A stretch of 20,412 bases of DNA from Thermoguttaceae bacterium. Lineage in GTDB: Bacteria; Planctomycetota; Planctomycetia; Pirellulales; Thermoguttaceae. A program made the position numbers and the translations under genes. This document shows positions 1 through 7,839 of the stretch, piece after piece. The notes below the pieces were generated by a model, which was given only the letters and a program-made list of their open reading frames with translations, ran no database searches and was not told the origin of the DNA. The DNA lies in NCBI GenBank assembly GCA_017454585.1, contig JAFTCU010000290.1:1-20412 (forward strand). The letters run 5' to 3'. Positions within the stretch are counted from its first letter, which is position 1. Each line of letters starts with the position of its first letter.

Positions 1-432
1 CGGGACGGTGATGACCGCTTTGTTCACTTTGTGGCCGAGGTACGCTTCGGCGGATTCCTTCAGTTTGCGGAGGATCTTGGCCGAGATTTCCGGCGGGGTG
101 AACTGCTTGCCATCGGCTTCCACTTTCACGTAGTCCTGCGGACCGCCCACGACTTTGTACGGAATGGTTTTTTCTTCGTCGCCGACTTCACTGTGACGGC
201 GGCCCATAAAACGTTTAATGGAACTGATCGTGCGCAGGGGGTTCGTAACGGCCTGACGGCGCGCGACGTCACCGACGAGGACTTCGCCCGAATCAGTGAA
301 AGCGACGACGCTCGGGGTCAAACGATTGCCTTCGGCGTTCGCGATGACTTTCGGCTCGCTGCCTTCCATGACGGCCACGACTGAGTTAGTAGTTCCAAGG
401 TCGATACCAATGATTTTTTCTCCATTAGCCAT
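1..432 (-). CDS. dnaK: Chaperone protein DnaK (Hsp70), N-terminal 144 residues, cut by window edge
   Basis: This is the ATP-dependent Hsp70 chaperone that folds and refolds cytosolic proteins with DnaJ and GrpE. Reading the minus strand from 432 gives [20 protein letters not shown], containing the Hsp70 phosphate-1 signature [34 protein letters not shown] and SSIKRFMGR follow, and the reading stays open to base 1, ending in KAVITVP. Only the start of the nucleotide-binding domain is present; the rest lies outside the window. The ATG at 432-430 is preceded by AGGAG at 445-441 with normal spacing, which fixes the start. No neighbouring grpE, dnaJ or hrcA is visible. I found no CIRCE inverted repeat or convincing heat-shock promoter upstream. 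Identification is essentially certain. Confidence 0.98.
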   Translation of the reverse strand, partial: MANGEKIIGIDLGTTNSVVAVMEGSEPKVIANAEGNRLTPSVVAFTDSGEVLVGDVARRQAVTNPLRTISSIKRFMGRRHSEVGDEEKTIPYKVVGGPQDYVKVEADGKQFTPPEISAKILRKLKESAEAYLGHKVNKAVITVP

Positions 433-826
433 GATTTTGTCTCCTTTTTATCTTGTTTCTTCTTTCGTTCACTTTGAATTTTTCGTGGCTCACCGCCACT
501 TTTGACGTGTAAGTGAATAATTGCAAACCGCGTGTCATTCGGTCTTTTATTTTCTTAAAAAATTTTGCGAAGCGCGTTGAACCCGTATTTTCAGGGGTCT
601 GTTCCGGTCAAAAATTTTTTCACGCTGCGATTCGGGAGGAATTCCGGGCTGACAAAATGACAGTTTTTGCAAAAAATTTGTCGTTTTGGGTCGGAACGGG
701 GTGGTAAAACGTCAGGATTTATGGTAAAATATTAGTCAATGGATCCCCAAAACCTGTAAACTTTCCAATCCTTTTTTCAAACTTTTCCCGATTCAAAATT
801 CCCTTTTCATTGCTTCGTTATCCCTC
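433..826. other. 394-bp AT-rich divergent spacer between dnaK and the large membrane protein
   Basis: No convincing gene lies here; a 64-codon plus-strand frame at 513-707 has no ribosome site or recognisable product. The spacer must hold the promoters of two divergent genes. It contains an exact 12-bp palindrome TTTTTGCAAAAA at 664-675, framed by a GACAAA/TTTGTC inverted pair (651-656 and 677-682). A candidate extended -10 element for the rightward gene lies at 722-730. I saw no CIRCE element. Confidence 0.6.
722..730 (+). promoter_or_regulatory. Candidate extended -10 promoter element for the 827 gene
   Basis: TGGTAAAAT is an extended -10 element (TG, one base, TAAAAT). No good -35 hexamer lies 16-18 bp upstream. 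It would give a leader of about 90 bases before the ATG at 827. The same TGG plus TAnAAT arrangement precedes the 7840 gene, which supports it slightly. Confidence 0.35.
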
Positions 827-3800
827 ATGACCAATTCTTCCCTCCCCGATTCCGTTCGTCAGGCACTTGAACGCACGGCTCAAACGGTACGTAAAGAAGA
901 AACCCTCCTGACGCTTTGTCAGGCGGTCGTGGGAACGTGCGTCTTTTTCGGGCTGATCGTTCTGGTCGAGCACTGGATCCTCCCTCGCGGGATTCCCACT
1001 TGGGCGCGATTTATTCTCGATTTCATCTTCTGGGGCTTGTGTGTCTGGGTGTTTTGCCGACGGATCCTGCCGTTTCTGATTTGGAAACTCAACCCGTTTT
1101 ACCTCGCCAGCGTAATTGAAAAGGCACGACCCGATTTAAAAAACGGGCTTTTGAATCTTTTGTACCTGAAAAAAGCCCCTCCGACTCCGGCAGGCAATTT
1201 AGCGGCCCTGGCCGTTTCAAGGCAGATCACCGGCGCCGAGGACGTTCCGTATTTGCCGGCCCAGCAGATCCGCTGGTGGAAATGGGGCGCAGCCGCCGCG
1301 GTGGTTTTGTGCGTTCTATACTCGATTTTCAGTCCCAAAAGCGCCCTGCGAAGTGTCGCGAGAACGTTGTTCCCGTGGGCCAATATTTCCGTTCCGACAC
1401 GCGTTCGGCTGGACACGGTTCAGCCAGGCGACTGCACGCTCTACCAGAGCGAAACGCTCACGGTCTCAGCCCGCATTCGACGGCTGAAAGAAAATGAAAC
1501 GCCGATTTTGTTTTACTCATCCGAGGACAAAAAATTCGTAAACGCTCCGGTTTCCATGAACGCGGACTCTGAAAAACCGGGTTTCTGGTCAGCGCGGGTT
1601 CCGGACGTTCAGCAGAATCTCACGTGGCGGCTTGAGGCAGGCGACGCACAGAGTGAAACGTTCCAACTGACCGTTTTGCCGCCGCTTCGCGTGACGATCG
1701 AGTCTCTGCGCCTTACGCCACCCGCTTACACGAACCTCCCTGTCGTCACACAGACCGCCGGTGATGTACAGACCGTGGTGGGAACGCAAATCGATTTGAT
1801 CGTTCGGACGAGTGAACCGGCGCGGGAGGTAACGCTGAAACTCGACGGAAAAGCCGCAGTGACGTTCACTCCGTTGGAAGAAAAAGGGCTCAAGTCTCAA
1901 ACGAGATTCCGGGCGGAATTTCAGGAAACGTTCGTCCCCTGCTCGCGAGAGGCTTCCATTCACTTCCAGAATCAGGCGGGCCGAACCAACGAGCCGCTGA
2001 AGTACCGCTGGGACATTTTGCCGGACGCCGGGCCGGAGGTCCGAATACTGGAAGGGCCTAAAGACGATTCTTCCCTCGATGAAACAGAAGAAACTACGAT
2101 CAAAATCAGCGCTTCTGACCCGGATTTTGGTCTGCGTGCTGTAGCGATTCGGGCGGAATGGAACGGAAAACCGCTCGCGATCCCGCCCCTTTTGAACCTC
2201 CCGCGCGACCGGGCTGGGCTGAGGACTCCGTTTGAGGCGGAATTCGCATTTCGTCCATCCGGGTGGAATCTGAAAGCCGGCGATGAGATCGTTTGGTGGG
2301 CCGAGGCCGCCGATACGCAGGAGCCCGCGGGAAACCGTACACGAACCGGGAAACGCCGCTTGAAAATCGTCGGTAAAACATCCGAAAAGGAGGATTCCCG
2401 CAACGATTCGAACACACCCGGAATCAATAGCGAGTCGGAATCCGACGAGCAGGAAAATTCTCCGCTCGCAGAAGAGAAAAACGAAGAAAAGTCGCCGTTC
2501 CCTGTTTCAGCCGAAATGCCCAATCAGGAGGACGCAAAGGCGCAGGGCGAAGAACTCGACGGCGAGGAAACTACAGAACAGTCCGTTGAAAACGCACCTC
2601 AAACCAGCTCCGGCGAAGGAGAAAAGTCCAGGAAAGGGGAACAGAGCAGAAATCAGGAAGGTGAAAAAGACAATTCAGACCAGGGGCAGGGAAACGGCCA
2701 GGGTACAGGTTCCGGAGACGGCGAGGGTGAGAACCCGCAAAACGGCGGCTCGAAAAACGATTCAGGCCCGAAAACCGCCGAGGAGGACTATGATCCGCTA
2801 GATGAAAGCGAGGCTCAGAATGGTGAAAACGACCAGTCTGAGGAAAAATCGGGCGAAAAGTCTGGCGAAACTGGCAAAAATTCGGGTGAGTCTGGCGAAA
2901 CAAACGACTCGGGAGATGCTGGTGATTCCGGCAAATCAGGTGAATCAGGGGGAACCGACGAAGAGGGTGAAAACTCCTCCCGGAAGGAGGAACGTGAGGA
3001 TTCCCGGAACACCAAGCCAGGCGGTCAGCAGAAAACCTCAACCGGCCAAAAATCCCAGGAAAAAGGAAACGGAAAACGCCAGCAGAAAGGGCAAAATTCC
3101 GATCTGGAGCAGGAAACCGACGCAGAGGAAGGGGAAGAACTGGAAGAACGCGGTGAAAACGGAAAGAAAACCGGCCCCGACTCCCAAAACGGCGCTAAAT
3201 CCGAAAGCGAGGTCCCCGAGGACGCAACTAACGCGCAGAGCGGCCTCCAGAACGGCACAGACTCCGATCAGGATCTCCCGGCTCCCGTGAAGGAAAAGGA
3301 AAACTCCGACGGAAGTGGTTTGCAGGATTCCAACTCCAATCGGCCGAATCGTGACAAAATGGAGGATGATTCGGACGAAACCGGAGAGCCAAACGCCGAA
3401 AATACGCATTTGGCTGGAAAAGACGAAATGGAAGGGTCCAAACCTGATCCCGTGAGTAATCCGGGCGAAGCGATGGAGGAAATTCTGAAGCACCGCCAAA
3501 AAGAACTGGAAAAAGCCGGGAAACTTCCGCCGAATTCCGAATCGCCAAGTGGTAAAAATGGCGACTCGCAGGCTCCCGCGCCCCAAACGGACGCTCAGGC
3601 CGAAATGGGAAAAGACCCCAAAGAACTCAAGAAGAACGAATCAAACCCTGAGTCAAAAGAAGGCGGAGGCGAGAATAAAAAAGAAAAGCAATCCGGCCAA
3701 TCCTCGCCGCAGGATGGCAGTCAGCAGGGAAACGCCGGGGACCGAAAGTCTAAAAACGCGATCAAGCCCGATAATTCAGCGGAAGCCAGTGGAAAAGCCG

Positions 3801-4540
3801 GGGAAAACAAGGGTGGAAATCGTCAGGGATCGCAGGAGCAGTCCGACCAGCAGGGACTTGGCCGGGACGGAAGCAACACCCCCAACGAATCGGGAAATCC
3901 CACCGGAAGCGGAGGCGAAGGCCCTAAAGGGGAACGCGGAGGAAATTCAGCCCTCGCCGACCATCCGACCGGTTCCGCCGATCCAAATCAGACCCAGGGA
4001 AACGGCTCCGACTCCCAAAAAGGCGGGCGCGAGAGCCAGGCGTATGGCTCCGGCCATAGTACCGAACAATCCGAACACGCGACCGTAAGCGGCGGCTCCG
4101 GGCTGGGGGCTGAAATGCCCGCGAGAATGGGGGAAGAGTCATCCGCGATGCCATCCACAAAAGAGGACGCAGTAAACGTGGAATTCGCCCGTCAGCAAAC
4201 CATTCTGGCGCTGGACCATCTTCGCGATGCGCTCGACCGGGACGATGATTCCCTGCTCGAATATTTGGGCTGGACCCGTGAAGAGGCGCGCCAGTTCCTC
4301 AAGGAGTGGGAAAAACTGAACCAGGACCTCACCAACCCGAAGCTTTCTGAACAGGAATTTCGTGAGCGCCAGGACGCGTTCCGCTCGCTCGGGATCACTC
4401 CGCGCACGATCCAGTACAAAGACCGCACGAAAAAAGAAACCGTCCGCCCCAACGCACGGGGAGGACGAAAGGTTGAAGCTCCTGAGGCGTGGCGCGAGCA
4501 GTTCGAGGCCTACTCCCGCGGCGTCGGGGAAGGAAAATAA
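827..4540 (+). CDS. Large membrane protein with three N-terminal helices and a 600-residue low-complexity hydrophilic region
   Basis: The 1237-residue product has hydrophobic segments at about 31-50, 61-88 and 152-170, so most of it probably lies outside the cytoplasm. Residues about 190-510 look beta-rich (for example LRLTPPAYTNLP and DPDFGLRAVAIRAEW). From about 515 to 1116 the chain is almost purely Gly, Ser, Glu, Asp, Asn, Gln and Lys. The C-terminal ~120 residues are ordered and charged (EYLGWTREEARQFLKEWEKL), ending in a basic RPNARGGRKV stretch. The layout resembles large uncharacterised planctomycete membrane proteins often annotated DUF4175-like; I infer this from architecture and cannot verify it. 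The start at 827 has no clear Shine-Dalgarno sequence, but the helices follow directly and nothing better lies upstream. The reading frame is intact over 3.7 kb. Function is unknown; a cell-envelope role is the cautious reading. Confidence 0.85.
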   Translation: MTNSSLPDSVRQALERTAQTVRKEETLLTLCQAVVGTCVFFGLIVLVEHWILPRGIPTWARFILDFIFWGLCVWVFCRRILPFLIWKLNPFYLASVIEKARPDLKNGLLNLLYLKKAPPTPAGNLAALAVSRQITGAEDVPYLPAQQIRWWKWGAAAAVVLCVLYSIFSPKSALRSVARTLFPWANISVPTRVRLDTVQPGDCTLYQSETLTVSARIRRLKENETPILFYSSEDKKFVNAPVSMNADSEKPGFWSARVPDVQQNLTWRLEAGDAQSETFQLTVLPPLRVTIESLRLTPPAYTNLPVVTQTAGDVQTVVGTQIDLIVRTSEPAREVTLKLDGKAAVTFTPLEEKGLKSQTRFRAEFQETFVPCSREASIHFQNQAGRTNEPLKYRWDILPDAGPEVRILEGPKDDSSLDETEETTIKISASDPDFGLRAVAIRAEWNGKPLAIPPLLNLPRDRAGLRTPFEAEFAFRPSGWNLKAGDEIVWWAEAADTQEPAGNRTRTGKRRLKIVGKTSEKEDSRNDSNTPGINSESESDEQENSPLAEEKNEEKSPFPVSAEMPNQEDAKAQGEELDGEETTEQSVENAPQTSSGEGEKSRKGEQSRNQEGEKDNSDQGQGNGQGTGSGDGEGENPQNGGSKNDSGPKTAEEDYDPLDESEAQNGENDQSEEKSGEKSGETGKNSGESGETNDSGDAGDSGKSGESGGTDEEGENSSRKEEREDSRNTKPGGQQKTSTGQKSQEKGNGKRQQKGQNSDLEQETDAEEGEELEERGENGKKTGPDSQNGAKSESEVPEDATNAQSGLQNGTDSDQDLPAPVKEKENSDGSGLQDSNSNRPNRDKMEDDSDETGEPNAENTHLAGKDEMEGSKPDPVSNPGEAMEEILKHRQKELEKAGKLPPNSESPSGKNGDSQAPAPQTDAQAEMGKDPKELKKNESNPESKEGGGENKKEKQSGQSSPQDGSQQGNAGDRKSKNAIKPDNSAEASGKAGENKGGNRQGSQEQSDQQGLGRDGSNTPNESGNPTGSGGEGPKGERGGNSALADHPTGSADPNQTQGNGSDSQKGGRESQAYGSGHSTEQSEHATVSGGSGLGAEMPARMGEESSAMPSTKEDAVNVEFARQQTILALDHLRDALDRDDDSLLEYLGWTREEARQFLKEWEKLNQDLTNPKLSEQEFRERQDAFRSLGITPRTIQYKDRTKKETVRPNARGGRKVEAPEAWREQFEAYSRGVGEGK

Positions 4541-4632
4541 ATTTTGGGCCTGAACAGACTCCGGCTTTGCGAGATCGATCAATTGCTGGGAAGAAAAACC
4601 GGAAGGCCCACTTTGAATGAGACTCCCGGTTG

Positions 4633-4651
4633 AAAAACGCTGAAAGCGGCA
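4633..4651 (-). terminator. Weak terminator-like hairpin after the Gfo/Idh/MocA gene
   Basis: On the minus strand, CGCT-TTC-AGCG is followed by five T about 30 bases after the stop codon of the 4683-6146 gene. The stem is only four base pairs, so termination efficiency is doubtful. Confidence 0.3.
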
Positions 4652-4682
4652 TTTCCCCCTGCTCCGTGCGTTTCCCGTTTTC

Positions 4683-6146
4683 TTAATACTCTTTCACGAC
4701 GAACTCACCGCGGCCGGGCCGGCGAAGAAGCGCGTCCGCGGCGGGGTTCGATACGAATTTCTCCGTCTCGCCGTCAAATTCGAGCTTCTGCCCCAGCGTG
4801 AACGGAACGTCTTTTTCCAAATTCAAAGCCGGGATCAGACTCTTCACGTTGGCGAGCGCCGCCTCGACTTCTTTCACGAGCAGCGGATGATCGGAAATTG
4901 AATCCATGCACTCCGCGAGCGTCGCCTGACGGCCCGTCCGGTACGAAATGTTCCCGAGGTGACAAAGCGACGTCGAATAGTGCCCCTCCACGATCGGCGC
5001 GACGAGTTTCTCCGGCGTGTTTGCGCGAACGCAGTCCACGAAATTCTGGAAATGATCGACCGTCCCATTTAAAAAGTTGACCGATTTTTCCGGGTTGAAT
5101 TCCGGGTCGAGCGGGCTGGATTTCCCATCGTTCGAGATGAACTGACTGTTCGTCACCACGCCCTCGTCCGTGACAAAATGCGCGGTTTCCATCGACTTCC
5201 ACGGGTTATTCTTGTCGCGCAGGTTGCAGCACGAATAATAAACCGGAAGTCCGTCGAGGTCATAAACCGCCGCCTGGATCGACGGGGTTTCACCCTGATC
5301 TTTGTAGCCGTCGTCCGGAGCGTTGATCAGGCGGGTCCCGAACGACTGGACCATCCGCGGCTGAACGTGCGGATTCCCGGCGGCCAGGCGGCTCAGGTCG
5401 AACATGTGCACGCCGTTATTCCCGATCTCCCCGTCACCGGTGTTCCAGAACCAGTGCCAGTTATACACGAAATTATTCTCTGTGTACGGCTGGTAATCGA
5501 CCGGGCCGAGCCAGAGATTCCAGTCCAGTTCCTTCGGCGGGTCCTGCACCGGTTTGAAGCCGATCCCATTCCGCGTGCGGTTCACGTAGGCGAACAGCGC
5601 GATCGGCTTGCCGTATTTCCCGGACTGGAACGCGCGTGCGGCCCCTTGCCACTTCGGGTTGCTGCGGTGCTGGGTCCCGTGCTGGATGAGGATCCCGTAC
5701 CGCTTCATCGCGTTCACAAGCTGGCGGCTTTCAAAAAGCGTATGCGAGCACGGTTTTTCGCAGTACACGTGCTTCCCGGCCTCGGCGCTCCAGAGCGAAA
5801 GTAGCGTGTGCCAGTGGTTGCACGAGGCGACCGAAACCACGTCGATCGATTTATCCTCCAGCAGTTTGCGCGGGTCCTGGTAGGCGGTGATCTCCGTGCC
5901 GATTTTTTCTTCCCAGCGTTTTTTCGTCCCTTCGGCGCGGCGAAGATCGGGGTCGGCCACCGCGACGAGCTGAACGTTTTCCAGCGCGGCAAACGCTTCG
6001 CAGTGGTTATTCCCACGGCCCCCGACGCCCAGAACGGCCGCACGCAGACGGTCGTTCGCGCCCATGGCCGAGGCCGGAATGTAGTTGAGACTCAGCGCCG
6101 AAGCGCCGAGGAGGGAAGACTTCAGAAATGTACGGCGGGTTTGCAT
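4683..6146 (-). CDS. Tat-exported Gfo/Idh/MocA family NAD(P)-dependent oxidoreductase
   Basis: The family comprises sugar and inositol dehydrogenases and related NAD(P)-dependent enzymes; the substrate cannot be read from the sequence. The 487-residue product starts MQTRRTFLKSSLLGASALSL, a twin-arginine signal with RRTFLK at 4-9, so it is probably exported folded with its cofactor. The Rossmann glycine motif GVGGRG is at 40-45, followed by VAVADPD at about 61-67. The family motif EKP is at 130-132 within GKHVYCEKPCSH. A C-terminal substrate domain follows, including WNLWLGPVDYQPY and NWHWFWNTGDGEIGNNGVH. Tat-exported members of this type are abundant in planctomycetes. The ATG at 6146 has AAAGGA a few bases upstream. 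Tandem AGGAAT-type heptads lie about 20 bases upstream of the start. The minus-strand metallophosphoesterase gene lies upstream beyond a terminator-like hairpin, so co-transcription is uncertain. Confidence 0.93.
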   Translation of the reverse strand: MQTRRTFLKSSLLGASALSLNYIPASAMGANDRLRAAVLGVGGRGNNHCEAFAALENVQLVAVADPDLRRAEGTKKRWEEKIGTEITAYQDPRKLLEDKSIDVVSVASCNHWHTLLSLWSAEAGKHVYCEKPCSHTLFESRQLVNAMKRYGILIQHGTQHRSNPKWQGAARAFQSGKYGKPIALFAYVNRTRNGIGFKPVQDPPKELDWNLWLGPVDYQPYTENNFVYNWHWFWNTGDGEIGNNGVHMFDLSRLAAGNPHVQPRMVQSFGTRLINAPDDGYKDQGETPSIQAAVYDLDGLPVYYSCCNLRDKNNPWKSMETAHFVTDEGVVTNSQFISNDGKSSPLDPEFNPEKSVNFLNGTVDHFQNFVDCVRANTPEKLVAPIVEGHYSTSLCHLGNISYRTGRQATLAECMDSISDHPLLVKEVEAALANVKSLIPALNLEKDVPFTLGQKLEFDGETEKFVSNPAADALLRRPGRGEFVVKEY

Positions 6147-6167
6147 AGTTGGTCCTTTCTTAAAATC

Positions 6168-6195
6168 AGGAATGAGGAATCAGGAATCAGGAATC
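6168..6195. repeat. Four tandem 7-bp repeats in the leader of the Gfo/Idh/MocA gene
   Basis: Four contiguous heptads read AGGAATG, AGGAATC, AGGAATC, AGGAATC on the plus strand, flanked by further partial matches. They begin 22 bp upstream of the minus-strand ATG at 6146, so they lie in its leader or promoter region. The tract could change length by slippage. Confidence 0.85.
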
Positions 6196-6200
6196 ATTTC

Positions 6201-6244
6201 GGAGCGCGGTCGTCCCCGGCCGCGGCCATTGGCGAAGCCAATGC
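6201..6244. repeat. GC-rich hairpin pair in spacer
   Basis: A GCGGTC/GGCCGC stem with a GTCCCC loop is followed at 6228-6244 by the perfect hairpin CATTGGC-GAA-GCCAATG. The CGGTCGTCCCCG portion resembles the outer end of the 24-bp hairpin element found at 10904, 20164 and 20371. It may be a diverged intergenic repeat of the same class. Confidence 0.5.
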
Positions 6245-6246
6245 TT

Positions 6247-6295
6247 AAAAAAGCGGGAGGAATTGGGGCATTTGGCTAAACTCCCTCGCTTTTTT
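6247..6295 (-). terminator. Bidirectional terminator-like hairpin after the metallophosphoesterase gene
   Basis: An A6-GCGGGAG arm pairs imperfectly with CTCCCTCGC-T6, giving a stem with a short bulge. Each strand carries a six-T tail. It lies about 100 bp past the stop codon of the 6392-7594 minus-strand gene and before the start of the next gene on that strand, so it probably ends that transcript. Confidence 0.5.
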
Positions 6296-6346
6296 CACCC
6301 TTCGGGAGAAAAAAGGCTCGCCCGTCAAGAGGTTGACCGCCGCGGA

Positions 6347-6376
6347 GGGAGGAACATTTTGAAAATTGTTCCTCCC
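6347..6376. repeat. Inverted repeat just past the metallophosphoesterase stop codon
   Basis: GGGAGGAAC at 6347-6355 pairs perfectly with GTTCCTCCC at 6368-6376, with a further partial A/T extension into a small loop. It sits 16 bp beyond the end of the minus-strand gene. It lacks a T-tail of its own, so it may be an mRNA 3' stabiliser or part of a compound terminator. Confidence 0.6.
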
Positions 6377-6391
6377 CCGGGGCCCCCTCTT

Positions 6392-7594
6392 TCAAAAACT
6401 TTTTAATATTAAGTAAGGTTTTTCTTTTTCCAGCGCCTCGCCACTGTTCCAGTCGCGAAGCTCGGCCTTGAGTTCCGCCGGGCGGACCGTCACGAGGAGG
6501 AAATTATCGACCGACTCACAAAAGACCTTTTTCGGGTCCGCGTATTTGTCGCCGCGGCCGTACTGCGAAGTGTTGAAGTACGTCATGCCGTCGGACGTTT
6601 CCGCCCGCTCGGCGTAGTGGCCGAAGCCCGCGATCATGCAGGTCCCGCGCGAAAACATTTCGTGCCACGCGCCATTTTCTTTGTTTCGCATCGAGCTGCA
6701 CTGCTCGTTCTGGAACGTCACCATGAAACGTTTTTCGCTCCCTTCCTGACTCACGCGGTCGTACCACTCGAACTGGTCGGAGCCCCGGCGCCAGTCGTGG
6801 CAGGTCTGGAGGCTCGTGCCGAAGTCGCTCGTGTGGTTCAGGTCCAAAGCCACGACACGCAGGGAAAGCGGCTCCCAGTCGAAGAACCATTTCCACTCGT
6901 CGCCGGGCAGGTCGAAGAACGTGCGGTACGCGGTCGCCTCCGGGTCGTAAAACCGCGAGGGCCCCTCCACCCTCTCGCCGCGCGGGGCGATTTCACGGTC
7001 GTGATTCCCGAGGCACGGCATCAGGAGCGTCGAGGCGAAAAGCGCCTGATTGTTCTGGACGAGCCGACGAAACGGCAGGACGTTCGTCCGCGCCGACTCT
7101 TTGTTCAATTTCCCGCCTTCGTGCAGGCACGGCACGATGTCGCCCGTGAGGAAAATCACGTGCGGGTCCTGCCGAACCACCGCGTCGGAAATCGTTTTCG
7201 TGTGAATATTCCCGACGAAAGCCAACCGAAGCTCTTTCGTGGAAAGAGTCTTGAACGAGTTCAGCCCGGAGATGAATTTCCTGCCGTCCGGCGTGACCGT
7301 TTCGACTCGGTAGAAGCACCGGGCGTCCGGACCCACGACCTTTCCGACCGGGGTGCGGACGTGGTGGAGCACCGACTCCTCATTCACGCTCGCCGTTTCT
7401 TCGCACTTGGCATTCGGGCCGTAAAAAACCGTGCTGGACCCGGGAGCGGGCGACGCCCACGAGACGGAAACCGTCTGCGCATTCTCATCCGCAATGGAGA
7501 GCCAAATCAGGCTGATCCGGTCGGAAGTCTGTGCGGAAACGAACGCCGCGCAAAAAAGCGAAAGGAAAAAGAAAAAGGGGAGGGTGCGGTTCAT
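6392..7594 (-). CDS. Sec-exported calcineurin-like metallophosphoesterase-fold protein with degenerate active site
   Basis: The 400-residue product has a signal peptide with a likely cut after FVSA (about residue 21). A fibronectin-III-like segment at about 25-118 is followed by a metallophosphoesterase fold from about 121. This layout is typical of purple-acid-phosphatase-like proteins. GD at 151-152 (FLTGDIVP) and GNHD at 196-199 are intact. Other metal-ligand motifs are altered. The first, usually GDxG or DxH, reads GNIH at 128-131. The late His motif region reads TFQNEQ at 293-298. The usual GHxH-xYER reads GHYAER at 325-330, lacking the second His. It may therefore be weakly active, inactive or use other ligands. 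The start at 7594 lacks a clear Shine-Dalgarno sequence, but the signal peptide begins there. A TTGCGA/TATAAT promoter lies about 60-90 bp upstream, divergent from the 7840 gene. Confidence 0.85.
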   Translation of the reverse strand: MNRTLPFFFFLSLFCAAFVSAQTSDRISLIWLSIADENAQTVSVSWASPAPGSSTVFYGPNAKCEETASVNEESVLHHVRTPVGKVVGPDARCFYRVETVTPDGRKFISGLNSFKTLSTKELRLAFVGNIHTKTISDAVVRQDPHVIFLTGDIVPCLHEGGKLNKESARTNVLPFRRLVQNNQALFASTLLMPCLGNHDREIAPRGERVEGPSRFYDPEATAYRTFFDLPGDEWKWFFDWEPLSLRVVALDLNHTSDFGTSLQTCHDWRRGSDQFEWYDRVSQEGSEKRFMVTFQNEQCSSMRNKENGAWHEMFSRGTCMIAGFGHYAERAETSDGMTYFNTSQYGRGDKYADPKKVFCESVDNFLLVTVRPAELKAELRDWNSGEALEKEKPYLILKSF

Positions 7595-7655
7595 CTCGTT
7601 AAAGGAAAATCAGGTGAGGGGGGTAATTGCGCATTTTCTGTATAAACTACCGTTT

Positions 7656-7683
7656 ATTATACTACAGGAAAAAGTTTTCGCAA
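7656..7683 (-). promoter_or_regulatory. Sigma-70-type promoter for the metallophosphoesterase gene
   Basis: Reading the minus strand, TTGCGA (7683-7678) is followed after 16 bp by a perfect TATAAT (7661-7656). It points at the ATG at 7594 and would give a leader of roughly 55 bases. Confidence 0.6.
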
Positions 7684-7723
7684 GGACGTCTCTGAAAAAA
7701 GGGATAAAATTTACAAAACTTTT
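7670..7723. promoter_or_regulatory. 9-bp inverted repeat in a divergent promoter region (possible operator)
   Basis: AAAAGTTTT at 7670-7678 is the exact reverse complement of AAAACTTTT at 7715-7723. The left arm lies between the -35 and -10 boxes of the leftward promoter, and the right arm lies between the two divergent promoters. The AT-rich composition makes a chance match possible. Confidence 0.25.
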
Positions 7724-7767
7724 ATGATTTCCGGAAACAGTCCCCCCTTTCCTGCTTAATTCAAATC

Positions 7768-7776
7768 TGGTATAAT
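7768..7776 (+). promoter_or_regulatory. Extended -10 promoter for the 7840 gene
   Basis: TGGTATAAT is a consensus -10 hexamer with an extended TG element. The -35 region is poor (TTCCTG at a 16-bp spacing). The start site would lie about 57 bases before the ATG at 7840. Confidence 0.6.
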
Positions 7777-7839
7777 CGGTTACAAATCAAAAAGTCCGCC
7801 ATTCGGCTTTCACTCACTCAACCTCAAAGAACCAAAACC

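Noticed and set aside
304..312. GACGACGCT inside dnaK, matching one arm of the 24-bp element
   Set aside because: No complementary arm follows and the bases encode a conserved DnaK segment, so it is coincidence.
513..707. 64-codon plus-strand frame in the dnaK spacer
   Set aside because: No ribosome site, no recognisable product and composition typical of AT-rich spacer; its end overlaps the candidate promoter region of the 827 gene.
2802..3290. Alternative-frame open stretches over the low-complexity part of the 827 gene
   Set aside because: They are Lys/Arg-rich shadows created by GAA/GGA-rich codons read in another frame; the 1237-codon frame is continuous and explains the region.
4546..4609. 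GGGCCT ... AGGCCC as a terminator of the 827 gene
   Set aside because: The arms are only six bases with a 52-base loop and no T-tract.
6617..7645. Plus-strand open frame of 342 codons
   Set aside because: Antisense to the metallophosphoesterase gene; composition is Arg/His/Val-rich with no signal or motif, and it lacks its own promoter or ribosome site.
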